Source: an uncultured Candidatus Melainabacteria bacterium (GTDB lineage: Bacteria; Cyanobacteriota; Vampirovibrionia; Gastranaerophilales; Gastranaerophilaceae). Taken from it: DNA of 64,000 bases. Of this stretch, positions 25,501 through 33,537 are shown one piece after another. Under the pieces are notes generated by a model. The model was not told the DNA's origin. It did not search any database and saw only the letters and a program-made list of their open reading frames with translations. Where the stretch lies: the NCBI GenBank assembly GCA_932182025.1, contig CAKNXK010000014.1, forward strand, positions 1 through 64,000, read 5' to 3'. A program made the translations under genes and the position numbers. Positions within the stretch are counted from its first letter, which is position 1. Every line of letters begins with the position of its first letter.

Positions 25501-25852
25501 GGTATTTATCATCAGAATTAATTCTTACAGTCAGTTTTTTTGCATCCAGTTTATGTATAGTAGGAGTTTTTTTAATTAAAGAAGTCCAAGGTATATAAAA
25601 TTTAACAGTATCGAATTGTGCAAATTTTTGTCCGTCTTCATACATCATGTGCATAATAGGAGCTTTAACCTTAATTAAAGGCCCTACTCGAAGAATTAGT
25701 CTTTCAATATGAATGTTTATACCCAGCTCGTTTGCAACTTGTTTTTCAATTGTTGGAATAAGCTTTGAAGCATTTATGGGTATAAAGCATACTGAAACCA
25801 ACGCTGCTATTATTATTAACGCAATTATTAAATATTTACTATATTTTTTCAT
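22592..25852 (-). CDS. AsmA/TamB-like envelope protein
   Basis: 1086 residues: one N-terminal membrane helix (about 6-25), then a very long beta-rich periplasmic region of repeated short strands, ending in an AsmA-like C-terminal part (AFGDFSLNKLMVMLTGEDP). Proteins of this type form hydrophobic grooves that move phospholipids between the membranes of diderm cells, so the gene supports an outer membrane. The reading frame opens at 25882, but I use the ATG at 25852 (MKKYSKYLIIALIII), which begins the membrane anchor and overlaps the ABC ATPase stop by 14 bp. Exact subfamily uncertain. Confidence 0.8.
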   Translation of the reverse strand: MKKYSKYLIIALIIIAALVSVCFIPINASKLIPTIEKQVANELGINIHIERLILRVGPLIKVKAPIMHMMYEDGQKFAQFDTVKFYIPWTSLIKKTPTIHKLDAKKLTVRINSDDKYLPELLTRIQLKDIGETPSIHLKNYTITYKNKENNDNYTLSGQALELNKIPNCENFRINTIGNFSIDNKQYIAYDLSVTPKLDRPKNIKAEGLQEFIEQIKELDFHSDIITDLKLYKVNDTIQASGFINIDNISVLDPNKKDPKSFVYLTLWGDKASILSNIYTSANKKVYIEGMVNNTKKPVLDLKVKTDEINLNDLYQKVKILADFSGLKQINSVNGTLNANFTLKGDLNKIKSNGFMKISNANIKANGVKIENINSDIDFSNNAVNIVKAVGYVNNAPIMAKGSINKNIDVELLMNKVELNHLCPTTFGVKNGIASLVANISGTLDNITHKENLQIENLKIVNKNADLAVDSIKIDTNKSNTAYINNILCKTKETEPIKVPSLKLFIERDSIRVPETSIFMPNSKFTLKTEVTNYNTNDLSFNTSVKGFINSKDIKALKSYSARYPFKITFNGNKSIQNILSQILLENTAVLDEPAIINFSSKIDKNTLKLEDLSIVSFNGTFSDDFKSNLKGQKRIIITGAVEDLKNPVMKNIRVFFPQQLNLKLYDTLAQIKGDLFINGKMNKPDIVGQLALQNLFNQSMQLSLSNGVLDFNKNIVILNAPNVKIADSSMSVNATALTDISEAVTIKNINIKSKYLNTDTLLMYKDNPLLKVYPLTINDGKFFSERILANIYGSPLYISAFSGDLKLKNNVLTIKNISSELFNGKMSGSVEYDMRDEHFNSQIMARGISAEPIFNIISTRKDSISGTMDFDTNLKGELTSKQSLNGDIKFIVQNGRMSTLGKLEHLLYAQNIVADNMLRTSLSVVTKAITLKDTGLFKYLRGEIQMENGIANIKMLQSQGPLMALFIKGQYNPSNDYAKMVVLGRLSDEVMSGLGAFGDFSLNKLMVMLTGEDPKYNIVPEDFEKIPQLPSKNTKEFRSIINGIIDKPSSVQSFNWVSYSQKSLKQKDVPMTNIKVPTFVDELPY

Positions 25853-26885
25853 ATAACAAATTCTCACCTGTTTGATTGTCAAAGAAATACATGTCTTTGA
25901 CGGCTAGTTTTAGTTCTAATTTATTAGAACAATTATATTCAAGCGGTATTTTTGCTGAACATTTAGAGCCGTTTAACTCAAAATATACAATTCTTTCGCT
26001 TCCGCTCATTTCGATAATATCGGTATCAACTGTTATTGATTTATCTCCGCAAATCATTTTTTCTGCACGAATACCGATTGTTACTTTTTCTGCTTTGATT
26101 TCTTGTGGAATATTAAATTCAATTCCTTCAATTACTATTTTGTTGTCTTGAACATTTGTTTCAATAAAATTCATTTGTCCAATAAAACCTGCAACAAATT
26201 TGTTTTTTGGTCTGTTATAAATTTCTTCCGGAGCTGCAACTTGTTGGATTTTCCCTTTATCAAGCACGACAATTCTATCCCCCATTGTCAGAGCTTCTGT
26301 TTGGTCATGTGTAACATATATAAATGTCGTTTGCAGTTCGTTATGCAAACGTTTGATTTCTGCTCTCATTTGTACACGCAGGTTTGCATCCAGATTTGAA
26401 AGCGGTTCATCCATAAGAAAAACTTTCGGGTTTCTAACGATTGCTCTTCCTAATGCTACACGCTGGCGCTGCCCTCCTGAAAGCTGTTTAGGCTTTCTGT
26501 CCAGTAATTCTTCCAGATTTAGGGCTTTTGCTGCTGCGCGGACTTTTTCATCGATAATTTTTTTGTCGAACTTACGCATTTTAAGCCCAAATGCCATATT
26601 TTCATATACATTTAAATGAGGATAAAGTGCATAACTTTGGAAAACAAACGCAATATCACGGTCTTTTGGGTGAACATTGTTTACTATTTTTTCATCAATA
26701 GCGATTTCTCCCGATGTAATTTCTTCAAGACCTGAAATTAGTCTGAGTATTGTTGATTTACCACAGCCTGATGACCCTACGAGGACGATAAACTCTTTAT
26801 CATTAATTTCCAGATTAATATTATCAATGATATTTTTTTTACCATCGTATGATTTTATTAAATTTTTTAAAACAACTTTACTCAT
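25839..26885 (-). CDS. Sugar-type ABC transporter ATPase (UgpC/MsmK-like), orphan
   Basis: Energises a solute importer. Walker A is GSSGCGKST, the Q-loop is FQSYALYPH, the signature is LSGGQRQRVALGRAIV, and Walker B is VFLMDEPLSNLDA, followed by the H-loop Thr-His. A C-terminal TOBE/OB-like region (about 240-348) is as in the MalK/UgpC/MsmK family. No permease or binding-protein gene is adjacent, so it may serve several importers elsewhere, as MsmK does. A GGGGGAG site sits close to the ATG. It lies in an operon between the kinase-like gene and the AsmA-like gene. Confidence 0.9.
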   Translation of the reverse strand: MSKVVLKNLIKSYDGKKNIIDNINLEINDKEFIVLVGSSGCGKSTILRLISGLEEITSGEIAIDEKIVNNVHPKDRDIAFVFQSYALYPHLNVYENMAFGLKMRKFDKKIIDEKVRAAAKALNLEELLDRKPKQLSGGQRQRVALGRAIVRNPKVFLMDEPLSNLDANLRVQMRAEIKRLHNELQTTFIYVTHDQTEALTMGDRIVVLDKGKIQQVAAPEEIYNRPKNKFVAGFIGQMNFIETNVQDNKIVIEGIEFNIPQEIKAEKVTIGIRAEKMICGDKSITVDTDIIEMSGSERIVYFELNGSKCSAKIPLEYNCSNKLELKLAVKDMYFFDNQTGENLLYEKI

Positions 26886-26905
26886 TCTCCCCCTAAATGT
26901 TTGAA

Positions 26906-27994
26906 TTATCCTTGCGGAATAATTATATTAAAACTTGTGTTCTTGAGGATTTGAGATTCTACCCAAACAGTTCCTCTAAGTGTTTGAACAAGATTTTTTA
27001 CACATGAAAGTATCATAGCTCTTAGAACATTTTTTCTGTTTGATGTATCAACAATCATGTATGGGTCAAACATTGATTCTAAATCACTTTCAGAAAGCAA
27101 TAAAGCACTTGATGATACCGAAATCATAATATAATCAGAACCTGATAGGTTTTTTGAACTCAAAAACTCTTCGTTCGGGATTGATAAGCTGATGCTGATA
27201 TCTCCCATTTCTACCGATTTAAGTATTACTTCTAATACATTTTGCAATATTGTTTTAATAATTTCTTCGTCAGAAGCTATTGTTTTCTTCATGTTTTCTT
27301 TAACAGAAATATTCCAGTGCAAGTCTTTATCTTTATATAACTGTTCATTAAAACGTACTACTGAATTAATAGTACTTGTTACATCAAAAGTCTTAATTTC
27401 AGGGCGAGTCAGCTCTGCTTCTGTTTGTGAAAGCTCAAGAAGCTTTGTAATAAAATACATTAGTTCAGAAGAATTCTTTTTAATTATTCTGATATATTTT
27501 TCTTGCTGTTCAGACATGCTTCCACCCAAACCGTCAGCCATAGCTTGTGAAAAACCGACAATCGATTGAAGAGGTGATTTTAGTTCATTAGCAAGTTTTA
27601 GTAAGAAACAGTTTTTGTCTCGATTTATTTCTTTGTAATCTTCTTCGCTATTGGTTACGATTTCTTCTACTGTATTTACCGAATCCCTAAAATCAAGAAC
27701 ATATCCTTCTTCAATTTCTTTTGAAGTCATGTCAAAATAGGTTTCACTTGTTGTAAGCTTTGTTATAACCTGATTATTCATAATAACAGAGCTTGTGATA
27801 AGGTTAAGTGCATTTTCAATAAAATCAGATATATTTGATGTCAAAAGGTGCATTTTTGAAGTCTCAAATATCTCTGCAGCTTTATCATTTACCCAAAGTA
27901 TTTTACCTTCCCTGTTACAAAAAACAACAGCGTCCGGAAGTGCCTTCTCTACGTCGATTGAGTTTGTTCTAAATAATATCTTTTTTATATCCAT
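26906..27994 (-). CDS. PAS-domain histidine-kinase-like protein lacking the phospho-accepting His
   Basis: Residues 15-105 form a PAS-like domain (ALPDAVVFCNREGKILWVND). The dimerisation helix follows, but the H-box reads ANELKSPL with Asn136 (codon AAT) where His is required. The ATPase-like domain is also degraded: the N-box is NVLEVILKS, and no DxGxG G1 box is seen (SVSSSALLLSESD instead), though an F-box-like MFDPY remains. It is therefore probably a pseudokinase: a sensor or scaffold rather than an enzyme. No response regulator is adjacent. It is the first gene of a five-gene minus-strand operon reaching folD. Confidence 0.8.
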   Translation of the reverse strand: MDIKKILFRTNSIDVEKALPDAVVFCNREGKILWVNDKAAEIFETSKMHLLTSNISDFIENALNLITSSVIMNNQVITKLTTSETYFDMTSKEIEEGYVLDFRDSVNTVEEIVTNSEEDYKEINRDKNCFLLKLANELKSPLQSIVGFSQAMADGLGGSMSEQQEKYIRIIKKNSSELMYFITKLLELSQTEAELTRPEIKTFDVTSTINSVVRFNEQLYKDKDLHWNISVKENMKKTIASDEEIIKTILQNVLEVILKSVEMGDISISLSIPNEEFLSSKNLSGSDYIMISVSSSALLLSESDLESMFDPYMIVDTSNRKNVLRAMILSCVKNLVQTLRGTVWVESQILKNTSFNIIIPQG

Positions 27995-28110
27995 ATCTAT
28001 AGTTTTCCTTATAAATGCATACCCATTTTATCACAAGATTAAAAAATAATTAACTTTCAATCTAATTGTAAATTTTTATATTAATATTAAACTAAGGGTA
28101 AGGTAAAAAT

Positions 28111-29124
28111 ATGAAATATAAAGACTATTATGAAACATTAGGCGTGAAACGAGATGCAACTGAAGCTGAAATTAAATCAGCGTATCGTAAACTTGCAAGA
28201 AAATATCACCCGGATGTTAATAAAACAAAAGAAGCAGAAGAAAAGTTCAAGGATATCAATGAAGCCTACGAAGTTTTGGGTGATAAACAGAAGCGTCAAA
28301 GATATGACAGCTTAGGGTCTTCTTGGCAGGGAGGAGCTGATTATACACCACCTCCGGGGTTTGAAAACTTTAATTTTAACTTTAATCAAGGCGGCGCACA
28401 ATCTTTTGATTTTGGAGGCGGCGCCGGCGGTTTTTCTGATTTCTTCTCATCTTTATTTGGTGATATGATGTCAGGGCAGCAAGGCGGTTTTGATTTCTCC
28501 GGTGCAGGAGTAAATATGGGCGGAGGAAGCAGAAGACGTGCTTCTTCACAACCAAAAGAAGATTTGGATGTAACAAAAACTCTTAATGTAACTGCACAAG
28601 AGATTTTTGATAGAAAGCCTATTTCTGTTACTTTTACAGAAATGGATAAATGCGGTTATTGTAACGGAGGCGGATATTGTTCTCATTGCGGCGGAACAGG
28701 AATTCTTTCTACTCCAAAAACTGTTAAAGTTAAATTACCGAAAGATATTACCGAAGGGAAAAAAGTTCGTCTTAAAGGTGAAGGCAAATCTGACCAATAC
28801 GGTCAAAAAGGTGATTTGTATTTGGTGATACATTTTAAGGATCCTGAATATACTATTGATGGATCTAATTTAACAAAAGAAGTCGAAATAACTCCTCCGG
28901 AAGCTGTTTTAGGTGCCAATAAAGATATTGAAACTTTGCATGGGAAAATCAATATTAAAATACCTGCAGGTGTTTCCAGCGGACAATCTTTGAGACTTAA
29001 AAATCTTGGTTTACCATTAGGAAGCGGTTTTGGTGACTTGAATGCTAAGATGAAAATAGTTGTACCAAAAAACTATTCTCAAGAAATAAAAGACTTGTAT
29101 AAAAAGATTCAGGAATTGAGTTAA
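28111..29124 (+). CDS. DnaJ/CbpA-like co-chaperone with reduced zinc finger
   Basis: Stimulates Hsp70 ATPase. The J domain covers residues 1-68 with HPD at 33-35, followed by a Gly/Phe-rich linker (about 75-140). A shortened Cys-rich region, CGYCNGGGYCSHCGGTG, has only two CxxC units where DnaJ has four CxxCxGxG motifs and CbpA none. Two C-terminal beta-sandwich domains follow. The length of 337 is nearer CbpA than DnaJ. AAGGTAA precedes the ATG. It is not adjacent to dnaK or grpE, so I avoid naming it dnaJ. A weak hairpin GAGTTAA/TTAACTC (29118-29137) covers its stop codon. Confidence 0.88.
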   Translation: MKYKDYYETLGVKRDATEAEIKSAYRKLARKYHPDVNKTKEAEEKFKDINEAYEVLGDKQKRQRYDSLGSSWQGGADYTPPPGFENFNFNFNQGGAQSFDFGGGAGGFSDFFSSLFGDMMSGQQGGFDFSGAGVNMGGGSRRRASSQPKEDLDVTKTLNVTAQEIFDRKPISVTFTEMDKCGYCNGGGYCSHCGGTGILSTPKTVKVKLPKDITEGKKVRLKGEGKSDQYGQKGDLYLVIHFKDPEYTIDGSNLTKEVEITPPEAVLGANKDIETLHGKINIKIPAGVSSGQSLRLKNLGLPLGSGFGDLNAKMKIVVPKNYSQEIKDLYKKIQELS

Positions 29125-29138
29125 GATTTTTTAACTCC

Positions 29139-29167
29139 TTGACATGGACTCCCTTTGCTAAGACAAT
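29139..29167 (+). promoter_or_regulatory. Promoter of the glycine cleavage operon
   Basis: A perfect -35 TTGACA (29139-29144) and GACAAT (29162-29167) are separated by 17 bp. The leader to the gcvT start is only about 20 nt, so there is no room for a glycine riboswitch. Confidence 0.75.
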
Positions 29168-29192
29168 AGTAATGTTAGACTAGGGGGATGAG

Positions 29193-30293
29193 ATGACTAA
29201 ACAAACTTTTTTACACGATAAACATGTAGCACTTGGTGCTAAAATGGTTGATTTTGCAGGCTGGCACATGCCGGTGCAGTATTCTTCAATCATTGAAGAA
29301 CACAAAACTGTAAGAGAGTCTGTTGGAATTTTTGACGTATCTCACATGGGTGAAGTTATTGTTCAAGGCGAAGATGCGCTTCCTTTTCTAAATAAGATTG
29401 TTCCTCAAGATATTAATAAACTTGTTGATTTAAAAGCTGTTTATTGCCAATTAACCAATAAACAAGGTGGTCTTATTGACGACTTGATTATTTATAAATT
29501 AGAAGATAAAAAATATTTAATTATTGCAAATGCTTCTCGTATTGATGAAGACTTAAATTGGATGGTTAGAAATAAAGTCGGTTTTGATGTTCAAATTATT
29601 AATGAATCTCATAATTATTCACTTTTAGCCGTTCAAGGTCCAAAAGCATGTGAGCTGATTAAGTCTCTGGGTGTTGAAGAGCTTCCTCCGTTTTTCTCAA
29701 TTAAACGTGCTGAATTATTTAATATTAATCTTTGGATTTCAAGAACAGGCTATACCGGAGAAGATGGCGTGGAAATCCTTGTTAGAAACGAGTTCTCTGA
29801 ATATCTTTGGGATAAGCTTATAGAAGCTGGCAAAGAATATAATATTAAGCCAATCGGACTAGGAGCACGCGATACTTTGAGATTAGAAGCTGCTCTTCAT
29901 TTATACGGAAACGATTTGAGTGAAGAAACAACTCCTGTGGAAGCAGGATTAGCGTGGTCTATTCCTAAGGATAAAAAAGAAGATTATAATGGAAAATCGG
30001 TTATTGAAATGCAATTAAAAGAAGGCGTTTCTAAAAAACTGGTTGGTTTTAAAATGCTTGACAGAGGTATTGCTCGTCACGAATATGATGTATATTTTAA
30101 GGATGAAAAAGTCGGAGTTGTTACAAGTGGCGGAGTTTCTCCATCACGAGGTGATAATATAGGGCTTGCTTATGTTAAAACCCTTGACGATTTGGCTGTA
30201 GGCTCTACAATTAAAATATTAATACGTGAAAAATTTTATAATGCAGAAGTTATTAATAAACCATTTGTAAAAAAACGCAATAAAGGAGAATAG
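29193..30293 (+). CDS. gcvT: Glycine cleavage system T protein (aminomethyltransferase)
   Basis: Transfers the methylene group from aminomethyl-lipoyl GcvH to THF, releasing ammonia. The N-terminal HDKHVALGAKMVDFAGW, the folate-site segment VSHMGEV, and the C-terminal EVTSGGVSPS-like segment (VVTSGGVSPSRGDNIGLAYV) are all typical. 366 residues is the normal length. It heads gcvT-gcvH-gcvPA with 5- and 3-bp gaps. Its product methylene-THF feeds FolD. Confidence 0.96.
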   Translation: MTKQTFLHDKHVALGAKMVDFAGWHMPVQYSSIIEEHKTVRESVGIFDVSHMGEVIVQGEDALPFLNKIVPQDINKLVDLKAVYCQLTNKQGGLIDDLIIYKLEDKKYLIIANASRIDEDLNWMVRNKVGFDVQIINESHNYSLLAVQGPKACELIKSLGVEELPPFFSIKRAELFNINLWISRTGYTGEDGVEILVRNEFSEYLWDKLIEAGKEYNIKPIGLGARDTLRLEAALHLYGNDLSEETTPVEAGLAWSIPKDKKEDYNGKSVIEMQLKEGVSKKLVGFKMLDRGIARHEYDVYFKDEKVGVVTSGGVSPSRGDNIGLAYVKTLDDLAVGSTIKILIREKFYNAEVINKPFVKKRNKGE

Positions 30294-30298
30294 TTTAG

Positions 30299-30673
30299 AT
30301 GAACGAAAGTATGTTATGTACTAAAACTCATGAATATGTACTCGAACAAGGAGACAAATACGAAGTTGGTATTACAGATTATGCGATTGAACAGCTTGGT
30401 GATATTGTTTTCATCGAATTGCCGGAAGTAGGTGCAGAATTTTCTAAAAATGAAGTTTTTGCGACAATTGAATCTGTTAAAGCAGCTTCTGAAATCTATA
30501 TGCCGATTTCAGGAAAAGTAGTTGAAATTAATGAAGAAGTTGTTAATAGTCCGGAGCTTTTAAATGATGAAAATCATTCGGATAAATGGCTGATTAAAAT
30601 CGAAACAGAGGCTGATCAAGTTGAATTTGCCGATTTATTAGATTACTCAGATTATAAAGAAGAAGTGGAATAA
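30299..30673 (+). CDS. gcvH: Glycine cleavage system H protein
   Basis: Small lipoyl carrier that shuttles the aminomethyl group between the P, T and L proteins. The lipoylation lysine is in the ESVKAASEIY motif, about residue 60, and the family segments ITDYAIEQLGDIVF and GKVVEINE flank it. 124 residues is standard. GGAG lies 11 nt before the ATG, partly inside the end of gcvT. Confidence 0.97.
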   Translation: MNESMLCTKTHEYVLEQGDKYEVGITDYAIEQLGDIVFIELPEVGAEFSKNEVFATIESVKAASEIYMPISGKVVEINEEVVNSPELLNDENHSDKWLIKIETEADQVEFADLLDYSDYKEEVE

Positions 30674-30676
30674 TTA

Positions 30677-31915
30677 ATGAAAAATTTTATAGCTCACACC
30701 TTTGATGTTAGAAACGAAATGCTAAAGGCGGTTTCTTGTGCATCTATTGAAGATTTATTTAAACAAGTTCCTGTTCAATTCAAGGAATTTAATATGGGAA
30801 ATCCTTTGAGTGAGATGGATGCTCAAAAGAAGGTAAAAGCTTTAGCAAGAAAAGATAAAACAGAATACGCATGTTTCTTAGGTGGAGGAGTATATAATAA
30901 GTTTATTCCTGCTGCTGTTAATTATGTAGCACAGCGTTTTGAATTCTTAACAGCGTATACACCATATCAGCCTGAAATCTCTCAGGGAACATTGCAGGTA
31001 ATTTATGAATATCAAACAATGATTTCAAGATTAACTGGCATGGACATTGCAAATGCTTCTATGTATGACGGTGCATCTGCTTGTGCTGAAGCGGTTCTAA
31101 TGGCGCATAGAATAGCCAGAGGGAAAAAGAATAAAGCACTTGTATCCAATAAGCTTAATCCGGAATATAAAGAGGTTGTTAAAACTTATCTTTGGGCACA
31201 AGATATTGAAGTTGAGTTTTTTGAAGAATTGCCTGAAACAGTTTCGGATTATTGCTGTGTACTAATTCAGAATCCTGATTATTATGGTGAGGTGTCTGAA
31301 ATTAAAAAGCTCGATACAACATTGATTGTTTGTGCAAATTTGAGCTCTCTTTCAATATTAGAACCACCAAGAGAAGCTGATATTGTTGTAGGCGATATTC
31401 AACCGCTTGGCATTTCAATGAATTTTGGCGGTCCGCATGCCGGTTATATGGCTTGTAAAGAAGCTTATATGCGCCAAATGCCGGGACGTTTAGTGGGTAA
31501 AACCTTAGATAAAGATGGAAAAGACGCTTATACACTTACAATTCAAACTCGTGAACAGCATATTAAACGTGAAAAAGCTACAAGTAATATTTGTTCAAAC
31601 CAGTCTTTGATAGCTTTGTCTGCTACACTTTATCTAAGTTTAGTTGGAGAAGAAGGATTTAAACAAACAGGTATTATGTCTGCCAATATAGCGCATGCTC
31701 TTTCAAGAATGCTTGCAGGAAGAGGAATTAAGACTATTAATAAAAACTTCTTTAATGAATTTGTTATCGAAGTTTCTAATGCAGAAGAATTTTTGGAAAA
31801 CCTAAAAAAAGAAGGTATACTGGGTGGCATAAAACTTGATAAAAATCGTATTTTGGTTTGTGCAACCGAAATGAATACAGAAGAAGAAATTTTAGATTAT
31901 ATTAATGCAATTTAG
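30677..31915 (+). CDS. gcvPA: Glycine dehydrogenase (decarboxylating) subunit 1
   Basis: N-terminal half of the P protein in the split form of glycine decarboxylase. Recognisable segments include FLGGGVYNKFIPAAVNYV, TPYQPEISQGTLQVIYEYQ and SMYDGASACAEA. The PLP-binding lysine is in the other subunit, GcvPB, which should follow but does not: a nucleoside transporter gene starts 12 bp later. At 412 residues it is somewhat shorter than the usual 440-450. Function needs a gcvPB elsewhere in the genome. Confidence 0.94.
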   Translation: MKNFIAHTFDVRNEMLKAVSCASIEDLFKQVPVQFKEFNMGNPLSEMDAQKKVKALARKDKTEYACFLGGGVYNKFIPAAVNYVAQRFEFLTAYTPYQPEISQGTLQVIYEYQTMISRLTGMDIANASMYDGASACAEAVLMAHRIARGKKNKALVSNKLNPEYKEVVKTYLWAQDIEVEFFEELPETVSDYCCVLIQNPDYYGEVSEIKKLDTTLIVCANLSSLSILEPPREADIVVGDIQPLGISMNFGGPHAGYMACKEAYMRQMPGRLVGKTLDKDGKDAYTLTIQTREQHIKREKATSNICSNQSLIALSATLYLSLVGEEGFKQTGIMSANIAHALSRMLAGRGIKTINKNFFNEFVIEVSNAEEFLENLKKEGILGGIKLDKNRILVCATEMNTEEEILDYINAI

Positions 31916-31927
31916 CAAGGAGTTTAG

Positions 31928-33196
31928 ATGGAAAGATTTATTGGTATTATAGGAATAGTCGTAATATTTTTGATTTGCTACGGCTTATCAAACAATAGAA
32001 AGGCTATTAACTACAAAACTATAGGAATGGGCTTCTTGCTTCAAATTCTATTAGCATTATTTATTTTTAAATTCCCTCCGGGACAAAAATTATTCTTGTT
32101 TATAGGTGAATTTATCCGTAAAATCCTTGATTTTGCTTATGAAGGCGGCAGCTTTGTATTTGGTCCTTTGATGAATAACAGCCGTCTTGCAGAATTATTT
32201 GGAAATAATTATAGTATTTTTGCTTTACAGCTCATTTGTTCAAGTATATTTATGATGGTACTTGTAAATATACTTTATTACTATGGTATTATGCAGCGTG
32301 TAGTTGCTGTATTAGGTAAAGCAATGAATAAATTTATGCATGTATCCGGTGCAGAAGCATTATCTAACGTTGCAAGTGCTTTTGTAGGACAAATCGTTGC
32401 ACAAATTATGATTAAACCATACTTGGAAAAGCTAACACGTTCAGAACTTTTGGCTTCTATGGCAGGTTCAATGGCGTGTATTTCCGGCGCAATTATGCCG
32501 ATTTATATAGGAATGGGTATTCCAGCTCATTATTTATTAGCATCTTGCGTTATGGCTGCTCCCGGAGCGCTTATTTTGACCAAAATAGTTTATCCTGAAA
32601 CAGGAGAGCCTGAAACTCGTGACAATATTCGTATTTCTCGCAGAAAACCTTTTACGAACGTGTTTGATGGTATTTCAAGTGGTGCTTCTGAAGGTATGAA
32701 AGTTGCAATTAATGTTTCTGCAATGATTGTAGCTCTTGTTGCACTTGTTGCATTTATAGACTGGATATTGGGTTTAACAGGCGGCTTTTTGTATAACCAT
32801 ATTCCAGGTTGTTCACACATTGCAGGCTTATCTCATTTGTCATTAAAACTTATTTTAGGCAAAATCTTTTCAGTATTTGCAATAATTTTAGGTGTACCGC
32901 TTCATGACGCATCTACTGTAGGTGCTTTAATGGGTACAAAACTTGTTTTAAATGAAATGGTAGCTTATGTTCAACTTGCACCGCTCAAAGAAATCATTGA
33001 TCCAAAGAGCTTTATGATAGCGAGTTTTGCTCTATGTTCATTTGGAAACTTCGGATCAATTGCTATTCAAATTGGTGGTATTGGTGAACTTGCACCAAAT
33101 CAAAGAAAGAACCTTGCCAGATTAGGCCTAAGAGCTCTTATCTGTGGTACATTAAGCTGTTATCTGTCTGCTGCTATAGTTGGAGTATTGCTTTAA
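31928..33196 (+). CDS. Concentrative nucleoside transporter (NupC/CNT family)
   Basis: Cation-coupled uptake of nucleosides. Eight or more membrane helices over 422 residues. The family features include an N-terminal gate-like block (GSFVFGPLMNN), SGAEALSNVASAFVGQ (the first substrate-site repeat), SVMAAPGAL-like ASCVMAAPGALILTK, and the C-terminal CSFGNFGSIAIQIGG repeat. An AAGGAG site lies 7 nt upstream. Its position 12 bp after gcvPA implies co-transcription, which links purine salvage with C1 metabolism. The last 45 bp overlap a convergent gene. Confidence 0.92.
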   Translation: MERFIGIIGIVVIFLICYGLSNNRKAINYKTIGMGFLLQILLALFIFKFPPGQKLFLFIGEFIRKILDFAYEGGSFVFGPLMNNSRLAELFGNNYSIFALQLICSSIFMMVLVNILYYYGIMQRVVAVLGKAMNKFMHVSGAEALSNVASAFVGQIVAQIMIKPYLEKLTRSELLASMAGSMACISGAIMPIYIGMGIPAHYLLASCVMAAPGALILTKIVYPETGEPETRDNIRISRRKPFTNVFDGISSGASEGMKVAINVSAMIVALVALVAFIDWILGLTGGFLYNHIPGCSHIAGLSHLSLKLILGKIFSVFAIILGVPLHDASTVGALMGTKLVLNEMVAYVQLAPLKEIIDPKSFMIASFALCSFGNFGSIAIQIGGIGELAPNQRKNLARLGLRALICGTLSCYLSAAIVGVLL

Positions 33197-33445
33197 GTTA
33201 TAGATTTCAATTTCAGCAGTCAGGTTAATTTCTTTTAAATTAGCAATTTTATCAAGAGCTATGCCCAGCAAGTTTATATAGTGATTTCTTTCTTCGCTGA
33301 GCCCAGTCTGAGCATCGTTTCCCAAATTATAATAGAGCCCTGCTAGTTCTCGTTCTAAGCAGGTTTCTTTTGTTACTTTGAGAATACTTTCTAAAGTAAA
33401 TAACTCTTCGATTGATTTTTCGATACTTGTTATAATCTTTTCCAT
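33152..33445 (-). CDS. Small helical protein, function unknown
   Basis: 97 residues, all-helical by composition, Glu-rich, with no signal peptide or membrane segment. GGAG 5 nt before the ATG supports translation. It overlaps the 3' end of the nucleoside transporter gene by 45 bp on the opposite strand, an unusually long tail-to-tail overlap. Upstream are two 12-bp near-identical direct repeats (ATTACAAGTACA at 33469, ATTACAAGTATA at 33482). Family not recognised. Confidence 0.6.
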   Translation of the reverse strand: MEKIITSIEKSIEELFTLESILKVTKETCLERELAGLYYNLGNDAQTGLSEERNHYINLLGIALDKIANLKEINLTAEIEIYNLKQYSNYSSRQITA

Positions 33446-33537
33446 AATGTCTCCTTTGCCATGTGTTAATTACAAGTACATATTACAAGTATAGCAAGAG
33501 CGAAAAAAAAGTCGCTAATGTATTTTCCAATTTACAA

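Noticed and set aside
29100..29192. Glycine riboswitch upstream of gcvT
   Set aside because: The promoter at 29139-29167 leaves a leader of about 20 nt, too short for the aptamer, and no aptamer sequence is visible.
33469..33493. Direct repeat ATTACAAGTA(C/T)A as another HLR1 site
   Set aside because: The period is 13 bp, not about 10 or 20, so the units are on different helix faces. The units also lack the GTTACA start.
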